A stretch of 64,000 nucleotides of DNA from Sipunculus nudus (GCA_026874595.1 CM049309.1:71036926-71100925); one strand, 5' to 3'. Shown: positions 1-10,736, numbered from the stretch's first letter. Notes: a model not told the origin generated them from the sequence alone. Translations and numbers: made by a program.

Positions 1-125
1 AGCTGCTGCGCTTCCAGAGCCAGCCACCCTTTTTTGTTATTGTTGTAATCCTTTGTGTTATGATGAACACAAGTAAACTGTTATTAAACAGTGCAGCCTT
101 TGGTGTCTTGGCCTGACCGGTCACA
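1..125 (+). repeat. 5' LTR, 3'-terminal fragment
   Basis: This matches 7679-7803 without gaps and with two substitutions, at 71 and 73. It ends in CGGTCACA, the inverted counterpart of the TGTGACCG that opens the 3' LTR. The substitution at 73 turns the AATAAA found in the 3' copy into AGTAAA here. Confidence 0.95.
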
Positions 126-130
126 GCTTT

Positions 131-149
131 TGGTGGCAGCGGTGGGATT
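131..149 (+). promoter_or_regulatory. Primer-binding site, complementary to tRNA-Leu 3' end
   Basis: TGGTGGCAGCGGTGGGATT lies 5 bases after the LTR end. It is complementary to CCA plus the acceptor and T-arm of tRNA-Leu with an AAG or UAG anticodon, from my memory of that tRNA. A tRNA-primed minus-strand start is the expected arrangement for an LTR retrotransposon. Confidence 0.85.
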
Positions 150-1469
150 GGCTGCAGGATTAAAGGGTGGCTGGTATGGTGTGTATCCTATGGACAAAGG
201 ATCGAGAACCAGCATGGATTTCCTGGGACTGTGATCATTTAATTTGCTGGTGGGCAAGGATAATGCCCTGTGATACACTGTGAACATTGATGATTCTTGA
301 TTCAGTTGCTGATCCGGTTTACTGACATTACTGTTTAATCCAGTCATCGATTGTATGGACAGTGTTATGTTCATAGATGGTATGGACAGTGTCATGTGTT
401 TAACATACCATTGGTGTAAACTACATTGCATACTAAGCTATATGCTGCATTGGTGCCATGTGAGTGCATCTGGTGGTGGATGCCTGTGTTGTTGGGGATG
501 AGGAACCCTGATGTTGTGGACAACCCCATGGGCCATGGACTGGATCCGGCATGGTTTGACTTTCTCCCAGTATGGACTGTTGGTTAGCTGAGTATGTTAA
601 CCAGTACAAGGAAGAATTTGGGCCATTTCATTAAAGATTTATGGAACATGAACTGTTTTAAAACTATTGTGTTGCATGGATGATTCAACATCAACACAGT
701 ATTAATATTCACTAATACGGACAGTCAGTGTTAATGAGAACAGCTGATATAAACTGTCATGCAGAAGGACTTCATGCATTTTATTTAGTATCACTTGGAA
801 TTTGGAACTGTTGCAGACTGACTGTGGTCATCAGACTGATTGTTGCCTGTGTTGATACTGACATATACATTTTTGATGATGTATATGCTTAGATTATATG
901 AACAGCACTATTGAGAGCCATTTGGTTGTTACTGTCGTTCATGTTTATTGATGGCTGAGTTTTTTATTTGATTGTAGGATGTATTTCTTGCAACCAGGTA
1001 AGGTGTTGCTGAGTGTTGAGCGTTATGATATTGTATATTTTATGGCATGTGTATCCTGTGAATTGAGACCAATTGTGAGTCAACAAAGAGAAACAGTAGA
1101 GTACCCTGTTTGATATTGATGCGTGATTCTACATGTTCATGCTATGTTCATTTGATTATGTTTCCATATATTGTACTGTTTGAAGTAGTTGACCTACTAC
1201 TGTTTGATGATAGTCATTGATAGTTAACCATGTATAACTATGTTGTTTGAACTCGCGGAGCAGTGAGAGGTATCAGAATGGTAACTATGGGCCTTATTCA
1301 ACAGATTGGTAAGTAGTATTGCGTATGATGCATATTGATATGATGTATATTTGATACAGATGCATACAGGTCCATTGTGGTTATACTCATGCATATTTTA
1401 AGTGTTACATTGATGATAATATTTTGTGTATTTGGGCAACTGTTGCTTAGTGCTAGCATATGTACCACT
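150..1469 (+). other. Untranslated leader of the retrotransposon
   Basis: About 1.3 kb separates the primer site from the probable gag start. I see no convincing plus-strand frame in it, and many ATGs and stops are scattered through it. It presumably carries packaging and translation signals, but none can be identified from sequence alone. Confidence 0.6.
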
Positions 1470-4400
1470 ATGGGTGAAGAAGAGAAAAACTTACCTCGTG
1501 TTGTATACACACACCGTAAGCTGTCACGATTTAATGGTGATAGGGACAGTTTTGATGACTGGGAAGTTGAAGCGCGTACTGCTTTAGAGGTCCAGGGTAT
1601 TCAGGGTAAGGCCGCCGCTGAGTTCCTATTGGCACATTTAGAAGGTGTTGCCAGAAATGAGGTCAAGTTCACTCCAGAAGCTGAGCGTGATGATCCAGCA
1701 AAGGTATTTGATATACTTAGTGAGGCTTTTGGTGATAGACATTCTAGCGACCAGCTTTTGGATAAGTTTTATAATAGACAACAACAAGAGGGTGAGACAA
1801 TTAGAGAATTCTCACACGGACTCATGTCACTGTTAGAAAATGCATGTAAAAAAGATGAGACTTGTGTTGCAAACAAAGATCGTGTACTTCGCGGTAGGTT
1901 CGCAGAAAAAGTGCTAGATAGTAGATTACGCCGTGATTTGGTGCGATATAATTCCGAGAAGGCAGACTTAACATTTCGACAGTTGCGAGCCAAAGCCATT
2001 GAGTGGAGTGAGGAGGAAGTAACTTCTCAACCTAGGGGTCAGGCTCACGTGACCGAGGTTACATCCCAGCCAAGGGGAGCGGCGAAAGTAGACACTGTTG
2101 ATTTGTCCCGAGGTCAGGATGAAGGGATGGAGAAAACACTTTGTAGAGTACTAGATGCGCTTGATCAGCAAGCAAGGGTGCAGACTCAGTTGTTAGAGCA
2201 GCAACAGAAATTATTCCAGATGGTTTTGGATTCCAAGAGTAGTGCCCCACCACAGAGGCGCGATGAAGGTTTCGCTAGGAGACAACCACAGAGAGACTAT
2301 CGCAGAATTAATATGAGAGAGGTTGAGTGCCACCGTTGTCATAAGTTAGGTCATTTTGCGAGAAATTGTTCAGAGAAGCTGACAGTCAATGAAAGTAGTG
2401 GTCCTCCAACAGATAGTCCCAGACAAGCAGACAGTTCCAGTACGTCAACCAATGTATTCACTGAAGGAGGTGGTGTTGGGACTGACATAATAGACAAAGC
2501 AGTCGGAAGTCGACCTGTGGTAACTGCCAGAATTGCAGGAGTGCCTGTAAAATGCTTGATCGATACCGGGTCACAGGTGACAACTCTTAGTGAAGAGGTA
2601 TTTCAACAGAGTATACATTCTCAGAGCGGAAAACCGATGGAAGTAGGACAATGGCTTACGCTTCGGGCAGCCAATGGATTAGAGGTGCCTTATACAGGAT
2701 TAGTTATTGCCAGAGTGGAAGTCGGCAATAATACAGTTGAGGAGGCAGGCATTTTAATTGTCAAGTCTATCCCCGAAACCAAGGAGAAGCTACAGCAGAT
2801 TCCGGGAGTGTTGGGGACAAATGTGCTGTCTCATTTACCAGGTTTTGACTGTCTCAAGTTAGACGAGATTACAACAGCGCCACGTAGGAGTGGGTTTGTT
2901 AAATTGGCCAGTTGTTCTGAGATATTAGTGCCATCGAGATGCAAGTGTATTTTGCCAGTAAGGGGCCCAACCACATGGCAAGGAGACGCTATGGTGGAAC
3001 CATTAAAAGGTGTTTCAACATTGGTCCAGCCTACACTTATGAACTTTTCAACAGGTATTTCAGAGATCCAAGCTGTAAACCTTAGTGACAGAGAAATACG
3101 ACTGAAGCCCAACACACGGCTTGGTGTTATATCTGCGGCAATGGAGATAATACCCACAACGGAACCTTTAAGGATTGAACAAGTCGATGAGGAGATACAG
3201 GTCTCTGGTAGACTGAAGAAAGACCATGCAGGTGATTTGCCGAAAGTAGATCTGTCTGACTTCAGAGGCACAGATGAGGAGCGACAAAAACTGGAGGCTC
3301 TATTGATGAAACACTCGAAAGTATTTCTGCGAGAGGGAGAGCAGTTACCTTGCACTGATTCCATCCAACACCGTATCAAGCTTGAAGACGATGAACCAGT
3401 GCAACAGACATATAGGCGCATTCCACCTCAACTCTGGAGTGAGGTGAAGGAGCATTTGAAGGATCTTGAAAGGAGAGACATTATTCGAGAGAGCCAGTCT
3501 GATTTCGCATCGCCTATCGTCCTAGTCCGCAAAAAGACAGGAGATCTCAGAATATGCGTAGATTATCGTCGCTTGAATAAAAAGGTCAGGAGGGATGCTT
3601 TTCCCCTTCCTCGAGTGGAGGAATGTTTAGAGGCCATGTCAGGTGCAACCTTGTTCTCGACATTAGATTTGGCCTCGGCCTACAGTCAGATTCCAGTAGC
3701 AGAAGAGGACATTCATAAGACCGCATTTATTACGCCAATGGGGCTGTGGGAACATCTTCGCATGCCGTTTGGTCTGTCGAACTCGCCAGCGACGTGGCAG
3801 AGGCTGATGAGCCGAGTCTTTCGAGAGGATATTCTGGAAATTTTGTTGGTGTATCTTGACGATATCATTGTTTTTAGTTCTACGTTTGACCAACACCTCG
3901 AGCGTTTGGATCTTGTTTTGACTAGACTTGCTGCACACGGACTGAAGCTCAAGGGTGAGAAGTGTCATTTCTGTAAGGAGAGTGTGACATTCTTAGGTCA
4001 TATTGTTACCAAAGATGGTGTTAGACCAGATCCGGAGAAGATTAGTGTATTGTCCGAATGGCCAGTTCCAGAGACGTTGAGGGGACTGAGGTCATTTTTA
4101 GGTTTTGCGGCATACTACAGTCGTTTTGTGCCTGGATTTTCCCGTTTGGCCAAGCCCCTACATACATTAGTTGCTCAGGTAATCAACCGAAGGAAACAAA
4201 CGAAACGCGTGAAAGAGTCGTCACTCTCAGATGTTTGGACTTCAGAGCATAACCAGGCATTTGTGAAGCTGAAGGATGCACTAACCAGTGATCTACTGCT
4301 GGGGTACCCCGATTTCTCCAGTGAATTTGTCTTAGAGACTGACGCGTCATTTGCAGGTTTGGGAGCTGTTTTGAGCCAGGTGCAGGAAGGCAAGAAGCGA

Positions 4401-6509
4401 GTTATTGCCTACGCAAGTCGTAGTTTGAGAGGAAGTGAGAAAAATGCCTCCAATTACAGTTCGAAGAAGTTGGAGTTGCTTGCTTTAAAGTGGGCCGTAT
4501 GTGACCGTTTTCGGGAATATCTACAGGGAAGCTCTTTTACAGTTGTAACGGATAATAATCCACTCACTTATTTGATGTCAAAGTCCAAGTTACCGGCGTT
4601 AGAGCAACGATGGGCCTCAGCCTTGGCAGGATTCTCATTCAAGATCAAGTATAGGCCTGGCACACATAATTCCAACGGGAACGGTTTATCCCGACAAGAG
4701 TCAAGGCCATGGGAGATCAATGAGCCGAGTAAGGATCAGGAGGTAGAAACCACTTCAGCGTTGGCCAGTCTGTTACAGAATACCAACGTTCCGCTTGAGT
4801 TACAGAAAGGTGTTTGGGAAGAGAGAGGCTTCCAGGAACCCAAACAAGTGCAACTAGATGAGTTACAGGCAACGCCATTACCGTCATTATCCATGGAAGG
4901 ACTGGTAGATCTCCAAAGGCGTGATCCAGTGATTGGTTGTTTTCTAGATTATTGGGAAAAGGGAGAGAAACCTACTGGAATTGTACGGAGGAGAGAACCC
5001 AAAGATGTCCAGATGTATTTTAGACAATGGGACAGAATCGCATTTAAAGATGGTGTTCTTGTGAGGAAAGTCATAGATCCTGTGATGGGTCAAGTGTTTC
5101 AGATTTGTACACCTAACGTTGTAAAGCAAGAGGTCCTCAAGTCACTGCATGATGGGCATGGCCATCAGGGAACCGAGAGAACGGAAACCCTAGTGCGTAG
5201 TCGGTACTATTGGCCGGGTATGTCTCGTGATGTTCAGGAGTGGGTACAGAATTGTAACCGTTGTGTTTTGGCCAAACATCAGGCTGTGCGTCCACCTATG
5301 GGATCATTGTTAGCTAGTCGTCCATTGGAGGTCGTCGCCATGGATTTTACTTTGCTTGAAAGAAGTAGTGATGGGCTAGAGAATGTGTTAGTTCTCACCG
5401 ACGTTTTTACGAAATGGGCCGTTGCCATTCCCACACGTGATCAGACTGCGGTAACGGTAGCCAGAGTGTTAGTGAACGAATGGTTTCAAAGATTTGGCCC
5501 ACCATTGCGCCTGCATTCCGACCAGGGCAGGAATTTCGAATCGGCAGTAGTCCGAGAGCTTTGTAAATTGTATGGCGTTGAGCGTTCACATAGTACACCA
5601 TACTATCCTCAGGGAAACGCTCAATGTGAGAGGTACAACCGAACACTTCACCACTTACTGCGTACTCTTCCATCAGACGAGAAGAAACATTGGCCTCGTC
5701 ATTTGCAAGATGTAACATGGATGTATAACACCACGCAACATGCATCCACCGGATATTCACCTTTCTTTCTTTTGTATGGTCGTATACCTCACCTGCCAGT
5801 TGATATGTGGACAGGGAGCATTCCGCAAGAACAAGGACCTGTAACTTCAGATAATTGGGTAAAGATTCATCAAAGGAACTTGATGCGCACTTACAAGCAT
5901 GTGCAACAGAAATTAGAACAATCCGCAGAGAAGCGAAAACAAATTTTCGACAGAAAAGCTAGAGAAGTCCCACTAGATGTTGGATCGCTAGTATACGTCA
6001 GACAGCGAACTCTGGGACGTAACAAGATTCAGGATTGCTACAATCCTAAGCCTTATAAAATTGTGGATCTCGCGGAAGGTCGAGACATCTATAAGATAGA
6101 GCCAGCCGATGGATTCGGTCAGAGTAAATGGATGAACCGGACTCAGTTACGAGAGTGTCCGAAAATCCGTGAAACCCCATGTCATCTTCCACATTTTGAA
6201 CCAGTACAACTGTTGGATGAAGAAGCCGAAGATGATGGAGAGGATTTTTATGTTGTTGAATATGGTTCTGAACCGAAAGTTAATCAGGGAATGCGAGGTG
6301 ATGACCGAGCATGTGTGACTCGCGAAGAGACATTGCCAAGCTCTTCATTCATTGATAGAGATCGTAGACGAACTGCAGGGCAAAACCGTAACATACATAG
6401 AGAACCCCGTTCAGCTTGGGAATTGACTAAGAATCCGGCTAGTAGTCAGGATATATATGTTTTAACAACATCTGACTTTGATTTTTGTCGTAAGGAGACT
6501 TTTGTGTAG
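1470..6509 (+). CDS. gag-pol: Gag-Pol polyprotein of Ty3/gypsy-type retrotransposon
   Basis: This is a single uninterrupted frame of 1679 residues encoding capsid-nucleocapsid, protease, reverse transcriptase, RNase H and integrase. Visible landmarks, numbered from this start, are: one CCHC zinc knuckle at about 287-300 (2328-2369); the protease DTGS at about 365 (2562); the reverse-transcriptase YLDD at about 795 (3852); the RNase H TDAS aspartate at 958 (4341); the integrase HHCC zinc finger at 1227-1265 (5148-5264); and the catalytic triad D1292, D1351, E1387, which is DD35E spacing (5343, 5520, 5628). No frameshift or stop separates gag from pol, and no chromodomain or envelope is evident after the integrase. 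The frame stays open upstream to an ATG at 1377. The 31 extra residues are hydrophobic and unlike Gag, so I chose the ATG at 1470 followed by GEEEK. Catalytic residues look intact; activity is not shown. Confidence 0.95.
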   Translation: MGEEEKNLPRVVYTHRKLSRFNGDRDSFDDWEVEARTALEVQGIQGKAAAEFLLAHLEGVARNEVKFTPEAERDDPAKVFDILSEAFGDRHSSDQLLDKFYNRQQQEGETIREFSHGLMSLLENACKKDETCVANKDRVLRGRFAEKVLDSRLRRDLVRYNSEKADLTFRQLRAKAIEWSEEEVTSQPRGQAHVTEVTSQPRGAAKVDTVDLSRGQDEGMEKTLCRVLDALDQQARVQTQLLEQQQKLFQMVLDSKSSAPPQRRDEGFARRQPQRDYRRINMREVECHRCHKLGHFARNCSEKLTVNESSGPPTDSPRQADSSSTSTNVFTEGGGVGTDIIDKAVGSRPVVTARIAGVPVKCLIDTGSQVTTLSEEVFQQSIHSQSGKPMEVGQWLTLRAANGLEVPYTGLVIARVEVGNNTVEEAGILIVKSIPETKEKLQQIPGVLGTNVLSHLPGFDCLKLDEITTAPRRSGFVKLASCSEILVPSRCKCILPVRGPTTWQGDAMVEPLKGVSTLVQPTLMNFSTGISEIQAVNLSDREIRLKPNTRLGVISAAMEIIPTTEPLRIEQVDEEIQVSGRLKKDHAGDLPKVDLSDFRGTDEERQKLEALLMKHSKVFLREGEQLPCTDSIQHRIKLEDDEPVQQTYRRIPPQLWSEVKEHLKDLERRDIIRESQSDFASPIVLVRKKTGDLRICVDYRRLNKKVRRDAFPLPRVEECLEAMSGATLFSTLDLASAYSQIPVAEEDIHKTAFITPMGLWEHLRMPFGLSNSPATWQRLMSRVFREDILEILLVYLDDIIVFSSTFDQHLERLDLVLTRLAAHGLKLKGEKCHFCKESVTFLGHIVTKDGVRPDPEKISVLSEWPVPETLRGLRSFLGFAAYYSRFVPGFSRLAKPLHTLVAQVINRRKQTKRVKESSLSDVWTSEHNQAFVKLKDALTSDLLLGYPDFSSEFVLETDASFAGLGAVLSQVQEGKKRVIAYASRSLRGSEKNASNYSSKKLELLALKWAVCDRFREYLQGSSFTVVTDNNPLTYLMSKSKLPALEQRWASALAGFSFKIKYRPGTHNSNGNGLSRQESRPWEINEPSKDQEVETTSALASLLQNTNVPLELQKGVWEERGFQEPKQVQLDELQATPLPSLSMEGLVDLQRRDPVIGCFLDYWEKGEKPTGIVRRREPKDVQMYFRQWDRIAFKDGVLVRKVIDPVMGQVFQICTPNVVKQEVLKSLHDGHGHQGTERTETLVRSRYYWPGMSRDVQEWVQNCNRCVLAKHQAVRPPMGSLLASRPLEVVAMDFTLLERSSDGLENVLVLTDVFTKWAVAIPTRDQTAVTVARVLVNEWFQRFGPPLRLHSDQGRNFESAVVRELCKLYGVERSHSTPYYPQGNAQCERYNRTLHHLLRTLPSDEKKHWPRHLQDVTWMYNTTQHASTGYSPFFLLYGRIPHLPVDMWTGSIPQEQGPVTSDNWVKIHQRNLMRTYKHVQQKLEQSAEKRKQIFDRKAREVPLDVGSLVYVRQRTLGRNKIQDCYNPKPYKIVDLAEGRDIYKIEPADGFGQSKWMNRTQLRECPKIRETPCHLPHFEPVQLLDEEAEDDGEDFYVVEYGSEPKVNQGMRGDDRACVTREETLPSSSFIDRDRRRTAGQNRNIHREPRSAWELTKNPASSQDIYVLTTSDFDFCRKETFV

Positions 6510-6601
6510 TTCATGATATTTGACCATTAAGTTGTAAGACTTGAGAAGTTTAGGTGTTTATGAGCCTTCTCATTCTTTGTAATCGTAAGGTTCAGGCTCA
6601 C

Positions 6602-6618
6602 AAAAAAGTCGGGGTGGG
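6602..6618 (+). promoter_or_regulatory. Polypurine tract
   Basis: A purine-rich run (AAAAAAGTCGGGGTGGG) directly abuts the TGTG start of the 3' LTR. This is where the plus-strand primer of an LTR retrotransposon sits. It contains two pyrimidine interruptions. Confidence 0.75.
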
Positions 6619-7803
6619 TGTGACCGAACAAGAGTCGTTGTTGAGGTCAGAGGTTATGTCATTTAATTAGCATGTTTTGTTATGGTAACTACCGCTAGGT
6701 TTTAGCTAGCGCCACTTGCTGGAGACGGTATTGTACTACTGCGCATCTTGTTTAGCGCAGGGCGGAAGCCAGCGTTCGTTCAGAAACCATGTGAAGACTT
6801 TTGGTCCAGGTCCGTAAATATTGTTTTAATCCCAGGTTAGTATTTAATGTCAGCACTTCTAGGATAGTCCGCGCATGTAAAACAGTTGTTTTCTTACTAT
6901 TGACGCTAGTTCAGGCTGTCAACACCAGTTTGTTAATAGTAAATTCATGTTTTAGTCCTGAGCTGTTGTATTCACATCGCGCGTGAATGATGTTGTGTTA
7001 TTTGCTGATTATATTGATGCGCATTGCTAAATATACTTTATTATTCTACGGATATATTGGTTTTACAAGGGAAGTAACCCTATACAATATATTTGAAACC
7101 AGACTTAGCCTGTGTAAACCTTTGAGTATGGCATGTCTGCCAGGCATAAGTAAAACCATGACGTATCCCGAGTTTGCCCTAACTGAAGTGAATGCTAAAC
7201 GTTCCATTTGCGTACTTTCGTTTAAATCCTACACGATAGGTGTCAGCATTTTCGTTTGTCAGATGAACAGATTATCGCTCGCCGTAGTTTAACTGCTGTT
7301 ATTGTTCACCAAGTGTAAATTTGATATTATTTTCACTCAGTAAAGTGAGACGTGGTTTATAAAACCGGAATTATATTCTTTATTGTATTTTGTGCTAAGG
7401 ATAGCCTTCAGTATGCTATTATTTGAGGAATGAAACAGTTTTATTGTCTATAAGTTGTAAATAACTAAAGTTATCATTGTTTAGGATGAAGAGTAAACAA
7501 GGAGGTTATGTCTCAAACCCGTGTTTGACTGTGCTTCTATGGTTAAGCATACTAAGTTTGTCATGTTATCCTGATATTGTAATATGTTACAACCAGGTAA
7601 TTTTATACTGAAACATGTGGTGATTTTAATTTTCTTTTGTTGCCAGGACTTAACCAGCCAACAGAGGGCCGTGTTACAAGCTGCTGCGCTTCCAGAGCCA
7701 GCCACCCTTTTTTGTTATTGTTGTAATCCTTTGTGTTATGATGAACACGAATAAACTGTTATTAAACAGTGCAGCCTTTGGTGTCTTGGCCTGACCGGTC
7801 ACA
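6619..7803 (+). repeat. 3' LTR, complete (1185 bp)
   Basis: It starts TGTGACCG and ends CGGTCACA, a perfect 8 bp terminal inverted repeat with canonical TG...CA ends. An AATAAA signal lies at 7750-7755, 48 bases before the end. Short open frames within it (for example 6801-7292) show no protein similarity I recognise and are not called as genes. Confidence 0.95.
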
Positions 7804-7982
7804 TATATATATATATATATATGTGATAAAAAACAGTTGTCCCAACTTTGATTACCCTCCCTTTGATTTTCCTCTATAAAACAAGTTCAGCAATTTTTTT
7901 TACAAATTTTTACTCATTTAAAACAACAGTCCTTCATATATAAATCAATTAAAACCCATTCAAAACTATTTAAGAGACCTGC

Positions 7983-8033
<51 letters not shown>

Positions 8034-8146
8034 AAAAAAAGTTGTGCCAACTTTGATTACCCTCCCTCGCCTAAGATCCCCCCCCCCCAAAAAAAAAAAA
8101 GAAAACAAAAAAAAAAAAAAAAACCACACACACACACACAAACTTT
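7804..8146. repeat. (AT)n tracts with a duplicated ~40 bp flank, plus A-rich and CA low complexity
   Basis: Two (AT)n runs (7804-7822 and 7985-8030) are each followed by nearly the same ~38 bp beginning GATAAAAAA and ending ACCCTCCCT (7824-7862 and 8031-8067). This indicates a ~205 bp local duplication. C-, A- and CA-rich simple sequence follows at 8080-8141. Confidence 0.75.
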
Positions 8147-9067
8147 TAAAGATAAATAGTCGCCACTGATCAGTATTTATAACTGATTATACAATCATTT
8201 AACTGTTTAAACTCTCTTGTTCAAGGACAGCATTAAAAACATGTATGCGTTCTCTGCATATTTTGACATCATGCAGATCCATGCAGTTTCCGTATGCGAT
8301 TCCGTACCCGCGGCTACATGGTCCGGTTTACAAAAAACGTATCTGTTTCCGTACGCCGCACGCACTCCGCCCTGCATAAGTGGACACACTCCTTCTTTAT
8401 TCCATATGCGCGATTTAAAACCCGCCGCATCCGTATCAGTATCCGTACCGCATATGTGGACACGCAGCTTTATGCTTTAAAAGAGAGAAAGTATATAGTT
8501 GAACAAAAGCGTCCGGGTCACAAAGTGCGTCCAAGACCATGCAATTTACAAGCCCACCAGGTTCAGACTTGTAGATTTCAGTGTCACAGATGGCTCAATG
8601 TCGCATTTCATGTGTATGCACCTGGAGGTCAGGTCTGACAGTTATAGTTCGGAACCTTGCACATTTCGTTGGAGTGGTCCCAGGTCAATCATAAACTGTA
8701 AAAATAAAGTATTTTCCGTTCCATGTCGGGATCTTTATCTGTTAAACTTAAGTATTATCACACAGATCGAACTGGAGTGGACGAGGGATTTAATAGTGTG
8801 GGACCATATATGTCACCGAGTATTTTTCCTGTGTAAAAAGTGGACACCCTACATTTTTTATGATCCTTAGGCCTTAACCTGTGCCAAATATGGTGATACA
8901 TTAACGCATTATAACTTGCATGACCAACTACATAAAGACTGTTTAGACGTGTATTAAATATTTACGGAGCACTGATAGAGCGCATATCTCCGCCAACACC
9001 TGGTTCCGCATCAACTTCTACCAAACCTTTAACAGGCTAATCGCACTGAAATATGAAAAAGTGCCTG
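8147..9067. other. Intergenic, no recognised feature
   Basis: Overlapping short open frames on both strands (8217-8870) give peptides with no family resemblance I can see. There is no splice or initiation context to support them. Confidence 0.5.
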
Positions 9068-9255
9068 CACTCTAAGAAAAAAGGGTTCTTGGGGGTTCCA
9101 TGAAGAACCTGTATGGTTCCAGCTGGAACCATGGTTCAGGTTAGAACCGTTTTGGATATCCATGGGTTCCAGATAGCCCACTTTAGGTTCTTCGTGTGTT
9201 CTGCCCAAAGAGAGGGGTGCCTGATAGAACCCTACAGTACCATTACGTGTGTGAG
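9068..9255 (+). mobile_element. MITE terminus, CACTCTAAG family (left-facing end)
   Basis: It begins CACTCTAAGAAAAAAGGGTT, followed by repeated GGTTC/GAACC words. The same 20 bases occur inverted at 14856-14875. It may be one end of a split element or an independent truncated copy. No target duplication is visible. Confidence 0.6.
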
Positions 9256-9561
9256 TCACTGTCTCTAGTTGCACTTAGAATCTGTATTCACTGATTTTGT
9301 GTAATAAATAATGTTATTATATTAACTCATCTTATCTCATATTATCTTTTATAAAATCGTATAATTGTTTCATTTTGTTTGATCTTACCTTATGTTATAT
9401 TATATTTATAGATAATAAAACTAATAGAAATATAGAAATATATAATATGATATAATATTAAATCATAATAGCATATTATATATAACAAAACATATATATA
9501 CATATATATACATATATATACACACAACAAATATAAAAATATATAAACATATTTGTATGTG

Positions 9562-9568
<7 letters not shown>

Positions 9569-9620
<52 letters not shown>
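9569..9620. repeat. (AT)n microsatellite
   Basis: About 52 bp of alternating AT borders the left end of the hAT-like MITE. It is preceded by imperfect TATACA/ATATAC sequence from about 9480. Confidence 0.95.
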
Positions 9621-9625
<5 letters not shown>

Positions 9626-9634
9626 TATTCATAT

Positions 9635-9794
9635 GGCGGATCCCCTTTTGAGCTAAAACAACTTTTTGGGGGGGGGTTCAAACCAAATTTTGCGACCCTG
9701 ACCCCCTACTTTACGGAGCAGACGACATATTTTTAGGTTTACATTTAGTCTTCCTGGGTTTGACCCTCCCCTTTCCAAAATCCTGTATCCGGCC

Positions 9795-9796
<2 letters not shown>
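9635..9796 (+). mobile_element. hAT-like MITE, GGCGGATCC family, copy 1
   Basis: The left end GCGGATCC and right end TATCCGGCCC are degenerate inverted termini. Inside is a G-run and a pyrimidine-rich stretch shared with the copies at 21852 and 62836. The element sits exactly between two (AT)n tracts. Confidence 0.6.

Positions 9797-9856
<60 letters not shown>
9797..9856. repeat. (AT)n microsatellite
   Basis: About 60 bp of alternating AT immediately follows the MITE. Confidence 0.95.
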
Positions 9857-9860
<4 letters not shown>

Positions 9861-10736
9861 TACATCTGATGGCGGTATCGATTTTGTTCATAATGCAAGG
9901 AAAGATTAACATTACACTGACAACATAAACTCGACATTTTCCCTTTAAACTCGTCAGAAATAACGAGAAGTGATCCCGTCAGGGCCCTCATCAGCCAGAT
10001 GGGTTAGTCCAGGCAGCGGGAGGCGAGTTGCCTGGTCGGGCGCGAACAGCGGGGGGCTTCTGGCAGCATCTGGTCCCTCCTGTGTGCTGGCATTCGCAGG
10101 CTACTGTCACGTGGCAGCATCTCAGCGGCCTTTTCGAAATTTAACAGCTTTGAACGAAGACATCAACAACGGCCATTTTGAATTTGCTTTACCAGTTCCT
10201 CTTGAAAAGTGATAATTTGCTGGAAAAAAAGAAGACTCTAAGGGTATAATAATGCCCAGACAAAAGGCCAGTTAAAACCACGTGTTCTTGTATTGTGTAT
10301 ATGGGTGCCCTGGCAGATTGGTCATATTTCTGTATAATAATCTGCAGTGCCAGCGATGTGTTTTCAAACTCAAGTACACATTTATGTTTATATATATATA
10401 TATATATATATATGGGGGGGGGGCGGGGTGCGTGCGTGTGTTTGTATATAAGTACACTAACATACAATAAACGCACACATGAGTTACTATAATATATGTA
10501 TGTGGATTTGTTTCGCCTTATTACTATGGGTAGAATTGCATTGATATAGACCATATTCCATATTGGATTATAATATGTGTATATTTCATATTAATTAACT
10601 TTATTTTCTGTGTATTTGTAGATTCGACTATAAATAATATTTTTTTTATCTTTTTCATTAATATTATTAGTTTTATTGCCTCTGCATTGATAAAATATCG
10701 CCATTTTGAATTAATGAACTGATTATGGCTTAATCT

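Larger units (their letters stand above)
1..7803 (+). mobile_element. Ty3/gypsy-type LTR retrotransposon, 5' LTR truncated by the window edge
   Basis: The element is bounded by LTR sequence: bases 1-125 match the last 125 bases of the 1185 bp repeat at 6619-7803. In order it shows the LTR end, a primer-binding site, a long leader, one gag-pol frame, a purine-rich tract and the 3' LTR. The pol order protease, reverse transcriptase, RNase H, integrase is the Ty3/gypsy (Metaviridae) arrangement. If the missing 5' LTR has the same length, the full element is about 8.9 kb (inference). The reading frame is open throughout and the comparable LTR bases differ at 2 of 125 positions, so insertion is fairly recent. 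The 3' LTR runs straight into an (AT)n tract, so the target was probably AT-repeat DNA. The target duplication cannot be tested because the 5' flank lies outside the window. Confidence 0.95.

Noticed and set aside
6801-7292. Two plus-strand open frames after the polyprotein
   Set aside because: They lie wholly inside the 3' LTR and are not envelope-like. LTRs of this length commonly contain chance frames.
8217-8870. Overlapping plus-strand open frames of 87-123 codons
   Set aside because: Three overlapping frames of similar length, no domain, no splice sites and no codon pattern distinguishing any one of them.
9390-9681. Minus-strand frames rich in alternating Ile-Tyr
   Set aside because: Direct translation of (AT)n microsatellites; similar frames at 61091-61378 and 57627-57910 were rejected for the same reason.
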